Notes under the pieces: model-generated
What the model saw: only the letters and a program-made list of their open reading frames with translations
Databases searched by the model: none
What the model was told of the DNA's origin: nothing
Translations under genes and position numbers: made by a program
Shown: positions 12,499 to 25,969 of the stretch, piece by piece
How positions within the stretch are numbered: position 1 is the first letter of the stretch
Layout of the letters: every line of letters begins with the position of its first letter
From: Impatiens glandulifera
Lineage: Eukaryota > Streptophyta > Magnoliopsida > Ericales > Balsaminaceae
DNA: 64,000 nt
Direction of reading: 5' to 3'
Assembly (NCBI RefSeq): GCF_907164915.1
Contig: NC_061870.1
Location: 2,632,273 to 2,696,272 of the forward strand

Positions 12499-12987
12499 TG
12501 TTGTCACATACTCATTGAAATATTTATCATTAATCATATACCTTTTCCTAACATAAACAGATTACAGATTACAGGTCCACACCACCACTTAAACGAGACC
12601 CAATAACAACCATATTTTTGAAGAAAGATATGGAAACTGAAAGTAGCCCAACAAAGAATGCACACGGTTGAGTTTTGCAACAAGAAAACTACATATCTTC
12701 TTAGAAATTAAACATTCACTGCTCTCAAATGAAAGAATGAATTATACTAGGAATGATTGGACTACTCCACAATCAAAAAGCTCCTCAATCTTTATCTCTA
12801 GATCAGCCAAAGAATAAGAAGGAAACCAGAAAACCCTAGATTTGTTCTCTCTCTTTCAACTTTACTATGTTATGAGAAAAATATCCAAAAATAGTATTTA
12901 TACTCTAACCCGTTTTCATAACAAAAAACCCTGATCCGTTCACCCGGAATTTAAAACCCGCACGCAATGGCAATGAACACCTCAACA
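12499..12987 (-). repeat. copia 3' LTR
   Basis: 489 bp. On the minus strand it runs from TGTTGAGG to TGACAACA, giving 5-bp inverted ends TGTTG/CAACA. It is preceded by a polypurine tract AAAAGGGGGAGAAT (12988-13001). Confidence 0.8.
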
Positions 12988-13033
12988 ATTCTCCCCCTTT
13001 TGAGCCATGAGAGAATGTTGCTATAAACATTCA

Positions 13034-13416
13034 TCATCGTGACACTCCTTCCAGAACCAATCCAGCTTTGGCACAACAAATCTCATGCTTGCCTCTTGGC
13101 AAACCCTTTGTCATCATATCTGACCCGTTCTCATCTGTATGCACTTTCTCTAAGTATAACTCCTTATTCTCGAGCACTTTACGAATCCAATGGTATCTTC
13201 TTTGGATGTGTTTTGAACGTGAATGGAAACTTGGATTCTTGCTCACATGTATAACACTTTGTGAGTCATTAAACACCACAAACTTGTCTTGTGTAATGCC
13301 TATTTCTTTCAACAATTCTTTCATCCATCTCATTTCCTTACAAAATTCAGTAATGAAAATATATTCAGCTTCTGTAGTAGACATAACAAGACATTTCTAT
13401 AGACGAGACTTCCATG
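13034..13416 (-). pseudogene. copia RNase H C-terminal fragment
   Basis: The frame begins in WKSRL*KCLV then MSTTEAEYIFITEFCKEMRW and contains NDSQSVIHVSKNP, SKHIQRRYHWIRKVL and KVHTDENGSDMMTKGLPR, the diagnostic copia RNase H tail motifs. RNase H degrades the RNA strand during retroelement cDNA synthesis. One TAG replaces the usual Gln in RLQKC. It is truncated at 13416. The first Met is internal to the family, so it is not a true start. Confidence 0.92.
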
Positions 13417-14930
13417 CACTACAAAAATTATGATACTTTGCGATAGTGTTCTTTTCGACTGAAATAGCATTAAAATAAGTATTTATCAACTAATTTAGTA
13501 ACTTTAAGAACAATTCTAATATAATCAGCAATGTTACATAAATCAGATGCGGTTATGAAGTTGCAGATTTTGTAATTTATGTTGTCACTCTTTTTACAAT
13601 TATACTTGTAACTAGACTTTCGCCATTTTTATTTCAATATATATTATTCAAACTAGTATTCAAAACATTATTTACATGATAGATTTTATTAATGTTATTT
13701 TGTATTTTACAACTTATTTTGGAATAATTATTATAATACTATTTATTAATGACTTGTTTATTAATGACATATTTATTAATAACTTATTTATATTTTTCAA
13801 CAAAAATATATATTAACATTTAAGTTGGTAAAAATATTTCTTAAAATGTAATTAGTCAAATGTTTTACAACTATGTTTGCAATCATTTCATTTATCTTAT
13901 AAATATAATAATTTTAAATGTAACTTATTTTACCATTCAAGCAATTATATATTTTTAATATAGCAACTAATTTTCAAAGTTCACTTGGAATATCATTTGT
14001 AATTAATATCTAATTTTTAATATTTTATTAATTTCATTTACTGCTATATATTTTGTAATATATATATAATTTATATTTTTCATTTTAACACTAACTTTAG
14101 CCATTTCATTTATAATATTATTTACAATAACTTTACATTATATATTTAAATTATTTTTTAATTAGTTTATTAATAAGTATGACAATATCTTTGGCAATCC
14201 ATATAAATGTATTCATGAAATTTTATCAATTACTTTAGCTATTTGTTCAGTAACATAATTTACAATCAAATTTAAATTACAGATTTAAATATATTTATAA
14301 TAAGTTTACCAATTTATTCTACAATATATTTTTGCAATCTATATAAATTTATTTATAAAAATTTATCAATACTTTTATCTATATGTTCTACAACATAATT
14401 TATAATTTTTGCAAAATATTACCAATAGGTTCTGTAAAATTTTTTGCAATTAATATATATTTTTTACCTCAAAAAATATCAGTTCAACATAATTTGTAAT
14501 TTATACGAAAATATATTTATAAATTTTACTAATATCTTTAGTCATTTCTTTGTGCAATATAGTTTTCAATATTTAGATGGCATATTTTTTATTTTCTGAA
14601 TTAATTTACTAACTGATTTGACAACATTTTTGTAATTAATATTTAATTTATAATTCCCACAAGAAAAAATATATTTATAGAATTTTATACATTTAGCCAT
14701 TTCATTTTCAAGATTTTATCCAATAATTATATTTTATTAATTTTATAATTAGTTTTGCAATAGGATATTGAGCAATAATATTATAACTTCATTTAAAATA
14801 TATTCCTGCAAAATTAGACCAAATACAATATATATATATTAACCAAATACAATATATATAAGATTAACCTATAATTTTTAAAATATTATAAATTCATATA
14901 TTATAAATTCATAATATTTTTTTAACATAC
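13417..14930. repeat. left subterminal region of CACTA-like element
   Basis: AT-rich, made of loosely repeated phrases such as TTTTGCAAT, TTACAA(T)A and ATTTATAAAATTTTATCAAT at irregular spacing, without coding potential. Such degenerate subterminal repeats bind the TNPA-type protein in En/Spm elements; binding here is inferred. Confidence 0.5.
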
Positions 14931-14936
14931 CGTGAA

Positions 14937-15530
14937 ATGAGCCCACTACAAGTATTTGATATCTTGAGAAACTTCATTCCAATTTAAGAAAGATCCTCTC
15001 CATAATCCAGTGACAATACCATTGACTTCTTTGGTAATGTCTGGTTCGAAACTATATATATATACAATATAATATTTATTGAATTGAAAGTAAAAATATT
15101 TGTATTAACAGTATATGTACATTATTCTAATAGAAGATACTTACTTGTCCCCTTCGATCCTAAGAAATATTTTTAAGTTTGTAGTTTGTGGTTCAATTTT
15201 ACCATCATCCATTGCTAAATCTTCTTCTGTTAGAGGTTGTGATGGTGGTTGGGTTAGATGGTGGTTGTCAAGAATGATTAAAGATTGAGTAATAGTTGGT
15301 GCGCTCGTGATTTGGTTGTTGATTTGTGTAGGAGGACCCCTTGATGTTATTAGTTGAGAGTTTGGTTGAATGTTGGTGGAAGTATTGTTGGATTGAGGAA
15401 CTGATGAAGAATGATTTATGGTACTAGAATCAGATCTACCATTCAATTTTGAAGCTGAAGCTTTTTTGTGTGTTGTCCGATGTCCCTTTTTTTTAGTCTT
15501 TCTTGTTTTCTTCCTTTGTATTTGTTCCAT
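14937..15530 (-). pseudogene. TNPA-like / Transposase_24 (Ptta/En-Spm) fragment
   Basis: Exon 1 (15530-15145) encodes a basic N-terminus (MEQIQRKKTRKTKKKGHR) and a Ser/Thr/Asn/Gln-rich linker. A GTAAGT donor at 15144 joins an acceptor at 15052. Exon 2 then continues in frame as FEPDITKEVNGIVTGLWRG and NWNEVSQDIKYL, typical of the Transposase_24 family that accompanies CACTA transposase. In this family the next residue is Trp; here the codon is TAG, so the protein stops. The C-terminal two thirds are missing. The family is thought to bind subterminal repeats. Confidence 0.72.
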
Positions 15531-15539
15531 TATTGTTTC

Positions 15540-17570
15540 ATCCTACCATAGTTAAACATAATAGTCATAAATCATCATTAATAAAATGAAGAAAAAAAAA
15601 TACGAATTAAAACTATAATATATGCCTCAATAATCATACCTCTTCAGTTTCCTCTTCTATAGTAACTTGAGCCCCTCTTCAGTTTACTCATATTCCTGCA
15701 AGTTTTACACATTTCAATATTAAGTAAAATATTCAGAAAAAAAATTGTATTCTATCAGTTAATCAAAACAAAAAACTTATAAACAACATTACAACCTAAA
15801 TTTATAAATGTTATTAGAGATATTTTTCAAATGAGTATTCACCAACACATCAAATATATAAAGGTTTAAAGAAAAGAATGTGGAACACTTACTTACAAAC
15901 GTTTTGATCGACAATGAAAAGTTTGGAAAAGCTGATCAAAGGTTTGAAAGCTCCATTAATGGAGAGAGAAGGGAGATCTTAATTTGAACTCTATTCACAT
16001 AGAGATGATGAGAAGTTTTTTTTTAATAAATTATACATAACTTGTTAGATTTTATTTTATTTTTGTTTAAAACTTTAAAATTCTTTTCAAGTTTTGTATC
16101 ATGCACCCGTTTGTTATCATTAATTTCAAATTCACACATAATCGTTCCTAATCATTAAATTCAAATTCACACATAATCTATTATCATAATTTCATATCTT
16201 TATAAATTTTTCTCAATTACAAAAGTTAATATAAAGATATATTATAAATAATTACAAATATTTTACATTTATTTATAACTCTAAATTTTCGTATTTTTTT
16301 AGATTTTATTATATTAGACTAGATTTAATTTTAATTATTTTATATAATTTGATAAAAAAAAATTAAAATATTTTTTCAGATTTTTCATCATATACTTGGT
16401 TTACTAATTCTCATCATTAAATCTAAATTAACACTTAATCAATTATCATAATTTCATACCTTCATTAAATATCAAATTTAATTTATAAATAATTATAAAT
16501 ATTTTACATTATTTAAACTAAAACTTACTCCTTATTTAAAAAAAATGTTTTATTTGATTGTTTTAAAATTATATATTTTACGTGTTATTGTTTAGATTTA
16601 TTATATTAGATGTTATTTTAATTATTTAACATATTAAAAACTTTATAATTTTAGTTAAAAAATTACAATGATCTTTAAAAAAAAAATGTTTAAACTAACT
16701 CTTTTAAACTCTATTTAGAAATTTATTTTGTTTTTTTAACTCTATATTTTACTCTGTTTTATTTAGATTTTATTTGTATTTTATTTTAATAATTTAACTT
16801 ATTAAAACTTATATGTTTTTTTTAATAATAATTTCAATTAATTCTCACCCAAAAAAATGCAAATACTTTTTTTTAAAATAATTAATTATCTTCTCCTCTA
16901 TTCTTATTTTTCATTCTCCTAATTTCTTAATAATAAATTTTATTAATTTTAAGAGAATAAATAAATAAAGATAGTCAATAAACTTATAAGATGATTATCC
17001 GTAAAAATAAACAATAACAAATCATTTTACGTATAGAATTTTTACTTGGTCTAATTTTAATTTTAAATATAATATATAATTAATTATATTACTCTCCTTT
17101 TCAGTTTTCATATCATTTAATCCAATATCTCAATAATTTTTTCCATAAATTATAATTATTACATTAATTTAATATTAATAATCCATATAATACTGTTATA
17201 CATTATATAAATAAACTTAATTATGTAACTGTATTTAATATTATTTACGTTATTAAATAAGAATAATGTAGTTTATATATTAGCTAGCTTATTATTCATA
17301 AACTAGTTAAACTAACTTAATTCTTAATAATATATAAATATTATAAATTTATTCTCTCTATCCCTCCTCATTAAATATATAGCACTATAATAAATTAATG
17401 TCAATATGTACATATTACACTTTTCATTAGTAATGAAAACATATGAGTAAAAACACAATGAGTAATTGATTCGAATATTATCTAGAAAATCTTAAACAAA
17501 AAAATGGTTCTCTTGTAGGAAAATGATTTAGTTCAACCTCACCCTTAATAACAAAAAAGTTTACATTTAT
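15540..17570. other. AT-rich DNA, no gene
   Basis: Two diverged copies of a segment containing CACACATAATC..ATTATCATAATTTCATA(C/T)CTT occur near 16080-16260 and 16370-16500. Otherwise low complexity. Confidence 0.5.
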
Positions 17571-17574
17571 TTAA

Positions 17575-17782
17575 ATGGAGAACGATGAGTTGAAGATCAA
17601 ATTAGAGGCCAAATCCATCACTTTGTTCGAAGAAATGAAATCTATCGTTGAAATTGCAGCAAGCATGAATAATGCAGTTGCTAAAAAGGTAAATTCTAAA
17701 ATTGAAGATTCATATTAATATTTTAGTAATATTTTTTTTTTGATGTTTGCAGATAGAGGATATGATTAATATTCAAGGATAA
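17575..17782 (+). CDS. tiny two-exon ORF, possible gene remnant
   Basis: Exon 1 (17575-17688) encodes 38 residues beginning MENDELKIKLEAKSITLF, with heptad-like Leu/Ile spacing. It ends at AAG|GTAAAT. After a 64-bp T-rich intron ending TTTGCAG, exon 2 (17753-17782) adds IEDMINIQG and a stop. The splice signals and phase are good, but 47 residues is very short and I recognise no family. It may be a decayed coiled-coil exon of a larger captured gene. Confidence 0.25.
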
Positions 17783-18139
17783 CATGGAAGGAAGAAAGTT
17801 GTCAAGAAAGAAGAAGGAAATACGTGAAAAACAGATATCAATCAATCCTTTATTTTTATATGTGATTTCATTTTGAAACATCGTTATTTAATTCCGAGGA
17901 ATGTTTTGGCATGTACTTTATTCTCAATTTTAATTTACTATAATTTAATACATTTTAATATTGTTCTACTAATTGTGTGGTAATATTATTATTTTATTTG
18001 ATAATGATATTGTTATGATTTTATTTGATAATTCATACATTTTTAACCCCCAACAATCAAAATAAATATTGAATTTTTTAACAAAATACTGACCTACTAC
18101 TAATTTTTTAAATAAATCAATTCCAAACATTGACACAAA

Positions 18140-19925
18140 CAGTTTTTTTTGGGTTATTTGGATTTTCCTCCTTTCTATCTGTATATTTTTATTTAATAAT
18201 TAATTTATATGGATTAATAATTAAAATGATATATTAGATTTATGATAAAAAAAAACTTAACTAGTTCCTCAAACAAGTCCCAAATATATTGAGATCAATT
18301 ATTCATATAGTGAGATATAACCTACATTTATCATTATTCCTCATTTTTATGTATATAGCTATATTATTGGTCTCGAAGGTGAGTTTTGTTTATTATTATT
18401 AAAAAATATCTCAAATAACATGTTAATTAATAAATGACCATGGAAGTGTTCTCTAATAAAATATTTTATTTAGCATTCTTCTCTTCTTATTTTTCTTTAG
18501 TTATTTGGTTTTTTTTTTTTAATTAATTTTGTTTTTACTCTATTAGAAAGAAATAAAATCCTAATTCTTGTCATTTATTTTAAATGTTTATTTATTTATT
18601 TTAGTTTAATCCATATAAAAATTATTATTTTTCTTTTAATATATTGTTTTTTAGTCATATCTAATTAATTTTTTTAGAATTGCTATTATTTATTTCTTAA
18701 ATTTTAAACTAGAAATTAAAAATATCAATGAATTATATTACTGTTAATAAACAAAATTAATTAAATTATGCTTATCAAAATTTTTCATTAAAAAAATTCA
18801 ACCTGATTGATATTAAAATATATATTTAGCTTTCTTCTTCGGAAGATTTATTATTCTATAGAATAAAAATAAATAAATAAAAAAATTGTCATATTTATTA
18901 TACTGAGTTGGATTTGACAACAGTAGTTTTTATATTACTTTTCTTCCTTTCCTTTGCCTTTATATCTGTCACCGCCAAACACCACCAATATTAAAGAAGA
19001 AACTTATTAATTACTTTTTTTTAAATTCTCCAATATTCTATTTTAAAAATCTATTCTATTCATTTGATTTTATATTTAATATTATTTATAACTTTATTAA
19101 AAAATTATTAATGAGTTCTCCCGTTAAAATATTTCTTTATATTCTAACCAAATTCATCTTCAGAAATGAATGAGCTATAAATCATACATTTTTATATAAA
19201 ATTTTCTAATATTTTATTTAATTTCTTGAATATTGGAGGAAGTATAAAGATTTCAAGAACTTTTTAAATTCTACCATATTGATAATGGTATGACGGATGC
19301 TTTTTGGTATTCCTTAAGTTAGAAGGTATATATTTCATTTATTTTTTTTAGATATTAAAGGAGTTCAGTTCTTATGAAACTTTTAAGAATTTTCAGAAAA
19401 TTTTGCTCTTTCACCCAACTTATTATGCTAAAAATAGCTTAATTGGAATAATCCAGAAAACATCAATTACTTCATTTAACATTTTATTCATTAAATTAAT
19501 TAATTTATTAACTAAAATATTAAAATATATATTTTTTAAAATTATTAATTTTTATTATATATATAAATCAATACATTTTAACTTTTTTTTACTAACAAAA
19601 TATCTCTATTTACTCAAAATTATCATAAATTATTTTTTTTTTCACTAACCTAATTAATTTTTTTTGGGTTTTTTTGGATCATCCTCATTTCTCTCTCTAT
19701 ATTTTTATTTAATAATTAATTTTAAAAAAAATTTGATATTTATTAATAAATAAAGAAAATTAAAATTATGATAAATAAAAACATTAATCAGCTCTCAAAC
19801 AATTGCTTGGCAGTAACTTGGATTTGTGATTATTACTTATTTTCTTCTTCTTCTGTATATAGGTCTGATGGACCTATAAGTTTGATGGACCAGTCTTGTT
19901 TATTATTATAACTTTTTACTGAATT
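18140..19925. repeat. diverged direct repeat pair (18140-18400 and 19655-19925)
   Basis: Both copies begin with a TTTTTTTTGGGTT(A)TTTGGAT block followed by TATTTTTATTTAATAATTAATTT and end near a GT(C/T)TTGTTTATTATTAT block after a TGTATATAG run. Similarity is partial. Between them is AT-rich sequence without genes. Confidence 0.5.
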
Positions 19926-20612
19926 CATGTCTAAGTATGAGAAAGTTGCTGAGATAATTAGTTTTTATTTGGTTATTTTAATAAAATTTTGAGTTTTAGG
20001 TTATTTTTGTGAAAAAATTTAAGAGTATTAATATTTAATAATAAAAAAATTATATTTATATATCAGATGTCTGTAAAATATTTTTTGATTTAAATTATAT
20101 ATTTTTTTAAGTTTTGAAATGATTTAATATAGACATATTTTTATATATTTTAAAAATTAAATATCTTTAATTTTGAATTTTTTTATTTTATGATTTGATA
20201 GTATGTCTTAATATTAACTTAGTTGATTTTTTTTATTGAGTTTCATAAAATTCAATATTATAATTTTTAATTATTTCTTTTACACCTTAAAAGAGCCGAG
20301 ATCAAACAAGCTCTTAGGCCTGTTGTATACGGATTAGATTTAAAGTAAAGCACAGACGACTGAAAGAATTTGACTGATAAGATAGTTTGAAAAATAAGTC
20401 TGTGCTTCTGTTTGAAGTCTGAACCATCCTCTCTCTCTTTTCTTTTCATCCCTTCCTTCCGTCCAATCCCATTTCTCTCTTCTTTCTTTTCCTTCGTTTT
20501 CTTTCTATCATCTTTTCTTTCCTTTCCTTCATTTCTTTGTTAATCCTTCTTTGGTACTTCAGTTAAACCATCTTTCTAACTATTTCAGATTCGAAATTGA
20601 ATTTGGCTTTAA

Positions 20613-20877
20613 GGCCTTATTCGGATTGGGGTTTTTGAAAAAACTTAGAGAGGAAAAAAGGTAATGATTGATGATGATTTTGAGGAGGTGATGATTATTT
20701 TTGGTAAAAATATTTAAAGGGTATTGATATATATGAATAAAATAAAAAATAATAATTTAAAATAAAGGGTATTTTAGTATTTTGGTTAATGAAACGAGTG
20801 ATGTGATTGTTGAAAAGTGATTGATTGGAAAATTGATTTGGGGTGGGTTTTTTAAAAAACCCAAAGAGAACAAGGCC
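20613..20877. mobile_element. Tourist-like MITE, copy B
   Basis: 265 bp with ends GGCCTTATTCGGATTGGGGT and GAACAAGGCC, flanked by TAA on both sides (20610-20612 and 20878-20880). Same family as 8413-8674. It sits inside the large CACTA-like stretch, so it inserted there later or was carried along. Confidence 0.9.
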
Positions 20878-21424
20878 TAAGATTCATGAACCGACAGAGA
20901 CAAGCGGTCCTTTTGAGATTTTGAAGATCGAATACCAGATTTGAAAGAATAATTAACAGAAGTATCGCTCTCCAATAAATAAGTTTCTTTCCTTTTTTTT
21001 CTATAAAGAAGGATGAGGTGAAATTTAGTTATATTAAACGTTTTTATTTGATTCTCTTCTTTTATTTGTTAGGATTGACTGAACTCTGCCTTTATACTCT
21101 TAGTCGGCATCTTCATCGGCAGTGTTAAAGTAAGTTTATCAAATATGTTTTCTCTTATATCCACTTTAAATTCAATTAACACATTTAAAACTTTATGTCT
21201 GAGGTTTTTAAAGTTGATCCTTCATCTTGTTGATTGTTATTATTCCGTCTCATTATTTCTTATAAATTTTATTTATTTAAATCTTTTATCTCTTTTTAAT
21301 ATCAATTCATTTATATTAATAGAATGCCAAGGATTACTAATTTTAATCCTGGAGTTCCCATTACTCCAGTGGATTCACCGAAATGTTTCTGGGGCTTTGT
21401 GATTTAGAAAAAATAAAGAAAAAT

Positions 21425-21939
21425 TTTAAGGGTAAAAATCCCACGCCCTTGGGTTATAAAAACGTAAGTGAGGGTCTGTGGACTCACTTGTCTGTCTATC
21501 ACGATATCAAAATCTTGAGAAATAAGTGGAATTCAGAAAAGAATTTGTGGAAAGTTTGAATTTTTTTAAAAAATAGTAGTAAACTTAGCGGCATGGGTTG
21601 GGATCATCAGCGTAATACTATTAAAGCTCCAAACTTTTGGTGGAAAGAAAAGAGCAAGGTAAACACTGTTTTTTTTTTTCACTTTTATAAAAATTAGTTA
21701 GGTTAAAATTATTAATATTGAATTTTGTTTATTATTTTTTTGTTGAATAGGATCATGACCAACTAAATAAATTTAAGTCAAGTGGGATTCAAAATGAAAA
21801 TATTTAAGAAAGATTATTTGGTCAAAGTTTAACTACTGGTTCGACTGTGTACACTGTTGGGGTCGATACAAATGCTGAAGGTTCTGGTGATTCCGAGGAT
21901 AGTACTTTCACTCAACAACTGAAAGAACCCAACAACTGA
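21425..21939 (+). pseudogene. Myb/SANT-like (Myb_DNA-bind_3 type) pseudogene
   Basis: Broken frames read GKNPTPLGYKNVSEGLWTHL, RNKWNSEKNLWKV, then SGMGWDHQRNTIKAPNFWW. This is the order of the Myb/SANT-like domain of plant L10-interacting-MYB-type and PIF/Harbinger-associated proteins, which have GxGWDxxxxTIxAxxxWW. A GT at 21659 and an AG at 21750 bound an intron. Exon 2 gives DHDQLNKFKSSG, one TAA, then RLFGQSLTTGSTVYTVGVD, matching the usual (I/L)FGxxxATG region. Stops and a frameshift make it non-functional. Family roles are DNA binding; capture by the surrounding element is inferred. Confidence 0.6.
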
Positions 21940-22359
21940 AGACCCTGAAAATTTTTTTGTTGCAAAGGTTCAAAAATATATGGGATATCCACCTGGATCA
22001 AATGAATCGTTGCATGCCGTGTATGTTATGAGTAGACCACACTCACATGCCAAACTATATGAATGACTCTCCTTGGCTGTAAATTTTAATTATGTTATTT
22101 TATTTAAGTTTGAATTTAAATTTTATTTTATTTAAATTTTATTGTATTTGTTTTCAAACTATTTTATTTAATTTGAAATTATCTGAATATTTTTAAATTA
22201 AAATGATATTATTAAGTAGTTAGTTGGTCTGCATTATTTAATTATGTTTTAATTATAGTTTTTAATTATATTAATTATTTTATATATATATAATTGTATT
22301 GATAATGTTTAATGTTATAATAAATGGATATAATAGTTGATAATAACATTGATTTTTTT

Positions 22360-22965
22360 TTTATGCGTAGCTATTTACATGTAATTACTCAATCACGACA
22401 ATAATCCCATATCACTTAGAAAAAGAAAATTTCGAAACTATTTAACATATTTTATATAATAAAAATTTAGTAAAGACCATGGACTGACTCCTACACGAGT
22501 TGTCCATATTTCTTTTTCGCAAACATCACATCTACTCTTTATTTTTAGCTCAAATTAGCAAAAAGTTCAAAATTTGTTATGGTAAAATTAATACATGGGA
22601 TGTGCAATTCAAATTGTAATTTTATTTTATATGAAAGTCGTAAGGCCAGTTGCGATTTGATACGTTTATTAAAAAACAAATTACAAATAAATCTAATATA
22701 CATAATGCAAAATACATTACTTATTCATTTATAAATGAAACTAATAGATAGATTATATATACCATATCAATTGCTATTCAACTTATATTGCAATATTTAG
22801 TTTTATAAAGTTACAATAATAGTTGATAAATAGAACACGACAAGAATCTCACATCGCTGGATAAATGAATTTTATAAACTACTTAATATGTACATTGTTT
22901 ATCAAAATTGTTAGTAAAAACCAATGGGTTAGCTCTTGTAGCTCATATCCAATTTTAATATTATT
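22360..22965. repeat. pair of diverged direct repeats (22380-22520, 22830-22960)
   Basis: Both contain ACGACAA(T/G)AATC(C/T)CA(T/C)ATC followed by AACTA(T/C)TTAA(C/T)AT and TTAGTAAA(G/A)ACCA. No coding sequence. Confidence 0.5.
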
Positions 22966-23169
22966 AATTTTACTTATTCTATAACTATTTATTTATTATT
23001 ATTCTTTGCAAAATTAGTATAATTAATTAATAATAAATAATTATATACAAAAATAAATGGATACTACGTACAATATGTATAAATAATTAAGAATTAATTA
23101 AGTTAGCAAATTTATAAATAATAAGTTTATAGATAGATTTAAATTTTATTGATTCTTATTTCAATAAAA

Positions 23170-23455
23170 TAATGTAATATACAATTAATTAATTAAGAAG
23201 GAAAGCATCTTAATAAAATAAATAATAAATCAAATTATATTGTCTTATATTTGTAACTTCATTTGGCAACATATAATTATAGTTTTGTTGCGAAACAAGT
23301 TACATATTAGTGTTAATAATATTTACTACAAACTTAGTTGCACAATAAGATAAGATTAGAGTTTCCAACTTTTATGGTCACTTATTATTTATCTTTTATT
23401 AGAATAAAACATTATAATTATAAAAATGGATGAAAACGTTGGAATATTTATATAT
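23170..23455. repeat. block duplicated at 32285-32560
   Basis: Nearly identical (a handful of differences by eye) to 32285-32560, from GGAAAGCATCTTAATAAAAT to AACGTTGGAATATTTATATA. It marks the left side of the segment lost in the deleted copy. Confidence 0.9.
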
Positions 23456-24269
23456 ACTAGTATGAAACCTGTATGGGAAAAATATAAACAAAATTTTTAT
23501 AAAATATTTAATTTAATAAAAAAGAATATATTTATATGAAGAGAAAATATAATATATATATATATATATATATAATTAAAGAAAACAATAAAAAAAATAA
23601 ATTAATTATTATTAGTTGTTTCATAATATAAGTAAATTGTATAAAAATAAATAAATATGGTAAAAAAATTAAAACAAACTTTTATGAACAAAATATTTTA
23701 TATACATATAAACATCATTTAATTTAATAAAAGAGAATATATATTTATATAAATAGAAAATATAATATATATATATATATTCACATATATATATTCATAT
23801 ATATATATATATAATTTAAATGTTTATGGATTAAAAAAACATTACTAAATTTACATTAAAAAATTTATTATCTAACATTAAAAAAAATTATTAAAATGAC
23901 TAAACAAATAATATATAAATAATTGTGGAAAAATGATATAAGGAAAAATATATTTATATAAAATTAATTATGAAATATATACATAATGTGAGAAAAAAGA
24001 ATGATTGATTAAAACTGAAAATAATAATAATACAAGACATACCAAAAGACTTGATTTAATTTAAACTATTGAAAGCAAAATAAAAATTTAAGTTAACACA
24101 ATATTAAACAAACATTCATAAAAATAAATAAATGTATAACTCTAGTATAATTTAAGATATCCTATATTATAATAATAGTTAATAATGTATACTAATAAAA
24201 AAACAACTTACATAAAATGAAATTATAAAATTGTAAAATGAAAAACAAAAACTAAATTTTTTGTCTTTT
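23456..24269. other. AT-rich DNA with (AT)n tracts
   Basis: No gene seen. Two loosely similar segments near 23490-23580 and 23670-23820 each contain AAAGAGAATATA-type sequence followed by GAAAATATAATATATATATA. Confidence 0.5.
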
Positions 24270-25965
24270 TCATCCTATCTCTTCAACAACTTTGTCTGGA
24301 AAAAGTACCCCTTCAACAATTTTGTCTGAAATTGATGTTCCTCCCTTAACAAAATTTAATTTAATATATAAAACACGTTTCAAAGTTAAGCATAAAGATA
24401 TCCAAAATATATTTACCTGTGAGTAATGAGTGATTGACTTGGATCAAACACTTTTATAATTGTAAAATTGTGCGATTTTTTCTTCAGGTTGTAATCAGTA
24501 ATTCTAACTTGGAACACAAATTTTCGCGATGACATTGATGATAACGACAATGGAAATCTTTGTCACAATTCAGATGTAATTGTAACAAATTTGAAACAGT
24601 TAGATTAACTAACATATTGACAATTCTATCAAAAAGTACAAATAGTGCAGCTCCTGACTCGTTACGAACCTCAATCTCTAATTTATATCTAAAATGGATA
24701 CAAAATAATTAATGAAAAAAACAAAATAGATATAATCAAATATATGAATATAGTTTGTTAATGATCAAAGAGAAAAAAATAAACACCTTGGAGTAGGATT
24801 TTTTTGTAACTTTAACACATGAGTTGCAAAAAAAACATCGCCCTCGAGCATTACTTTTCTGCGACAATCAATACAAGAGTAGTAAAATCAACCATTGTAG
24901 TTGCATACATTATTGATTGTCGCTTCAACGGTACGTATACATTCATGTTAACCAATAAACCAGTAAGATAACTATAAAAAAATTGAAATACCAATTTTAT
25001 CAACCTTGCTTTCCTCATTTGACAATAAGTTGTATAATTCCTCAATTGTGTGTCGATCTTTCATCATCTCATCTTGTAAAGACATCGAACTTTCAACAGT
25101 ATCATTCAATAAACATACTTGAGATGGATGGACAACAAATCTACAATTAGTTGAGTAAAGGTGGCACAAAAATAATAGTCATTAAAACAACAAATATTTA
25201 AACAAAGAGTATTGTTTAAAGAAAGACAATATCAACTTTTCTCGCATAGTCACCCCCTCTGGAATCATTAGATTTTGAAAAACTTGTGTGGCCGTTGTTG
25301 AAGAAAGGACATGATGACCTATTGAAAGCACATAGAAATGATTAACACAAACATATTAAGACATAAGCATATTTTTTTTACAATTCATACCTTAGTATAA
25401 CTTGACAAGTAAGCCAAGTTTTGCAACTGTGTTATATCCAGTTTTGCTAAAAGTCTTAGAGCTCAAACTGATAAGATGAGCTATAATAACTATAACATAA
25501 AAAAGCAAAATGTAAGTTAAAAAAATGAATGAAAGACAATAGTTAATCAAAACACTACCTGTTAGTTGTGAGCAATTGTCACTTCTAAAAATAACCTCCT
25601 TGTAATCAGAGAAATTAAATTTATATCTCAGAATATTTAGAATCTCAGAAACAGACTTCATGGTTGTCCCGTAGTTAAACAAAATTTTCAAAGAGTTTGG
25701 AACAGGTTTGTACTCAGCATTTGACTTGACAACTCGAAAATTTTGAAATATGTACATGTTACCCTCCTTTAATAAGTTTCGATGTCTTGGAACAAATTGA
25801 CGATCGATGCTGACGTGAATAACCGCACCCTATAAATTACATGTTAGTTTGCACTAATATGATACACATTATAATAACATACATTAATATATAACAAATA
25901 TTAAACACACTTACATCCTTGTCTGTTAATAAGAAATCAACACTTAGCAATTCATTATTTTTTTA
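24270..25965 (-). pseudogene. RPA70-like (replication protein A large subunit) pseudogene
   Basis: RPA70 binds single-stranded DNA through OB folds. Exons read on the minus strand: 25965-25915 (SVDFLLTDKD); 25829-25559 (GAVIHVSIDRQFVPRHRN, LLKEGNMYIFQNFRVV, EYKPVPNSLKILF), the DUF223/RPA OB fold; and further pieces (GHHVLSSTTATQVFQN) near 25320. Near 24890 is a zinc ribbon half (YYSCIDCRRKVMLEGD). A one-base slip in a T8 run then separates it from CNSC. Next comes a third OB-fold piece (YKLEIEVRNESGAALFVLFD) near 24680 and a tail VEGVLFPDKVVEEIG ending at 24270. Plant RPA70 copies of this kind are common in Helitrons and as stray copies; here it lies inside the CACTA-like stretch. The frameshift and incomplete exons indicate decay. 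Confidence 0.75.
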
Positions 25966-25969
25966 GTAT

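Larger units (their letters stand above)
12499..13416 (-). mobile_element. Ty1/copia 3' fragment (RNase H end plus 3' LTR)
   Basis: The 3' LTR, polypurine tract and RNase H end of a copia element are in the expected order on the minus strand. Upstream copia sequence is abruptly lost at 13416/13417, where a CACTACAAAAA end starts. No copia sequence resumes beyond the far CACTA end at 31813. Confidence 0.87.

Noticed and set aside
13039..13433. Plus-strand frames of 71 and 121 codons
   Set aside because: Antisense shadows of the copia RNase H fragment.
20267..20449. 60-codon minus-strand frame
   Set aside because: Contains a CT-rich low-complexity start and no domain.
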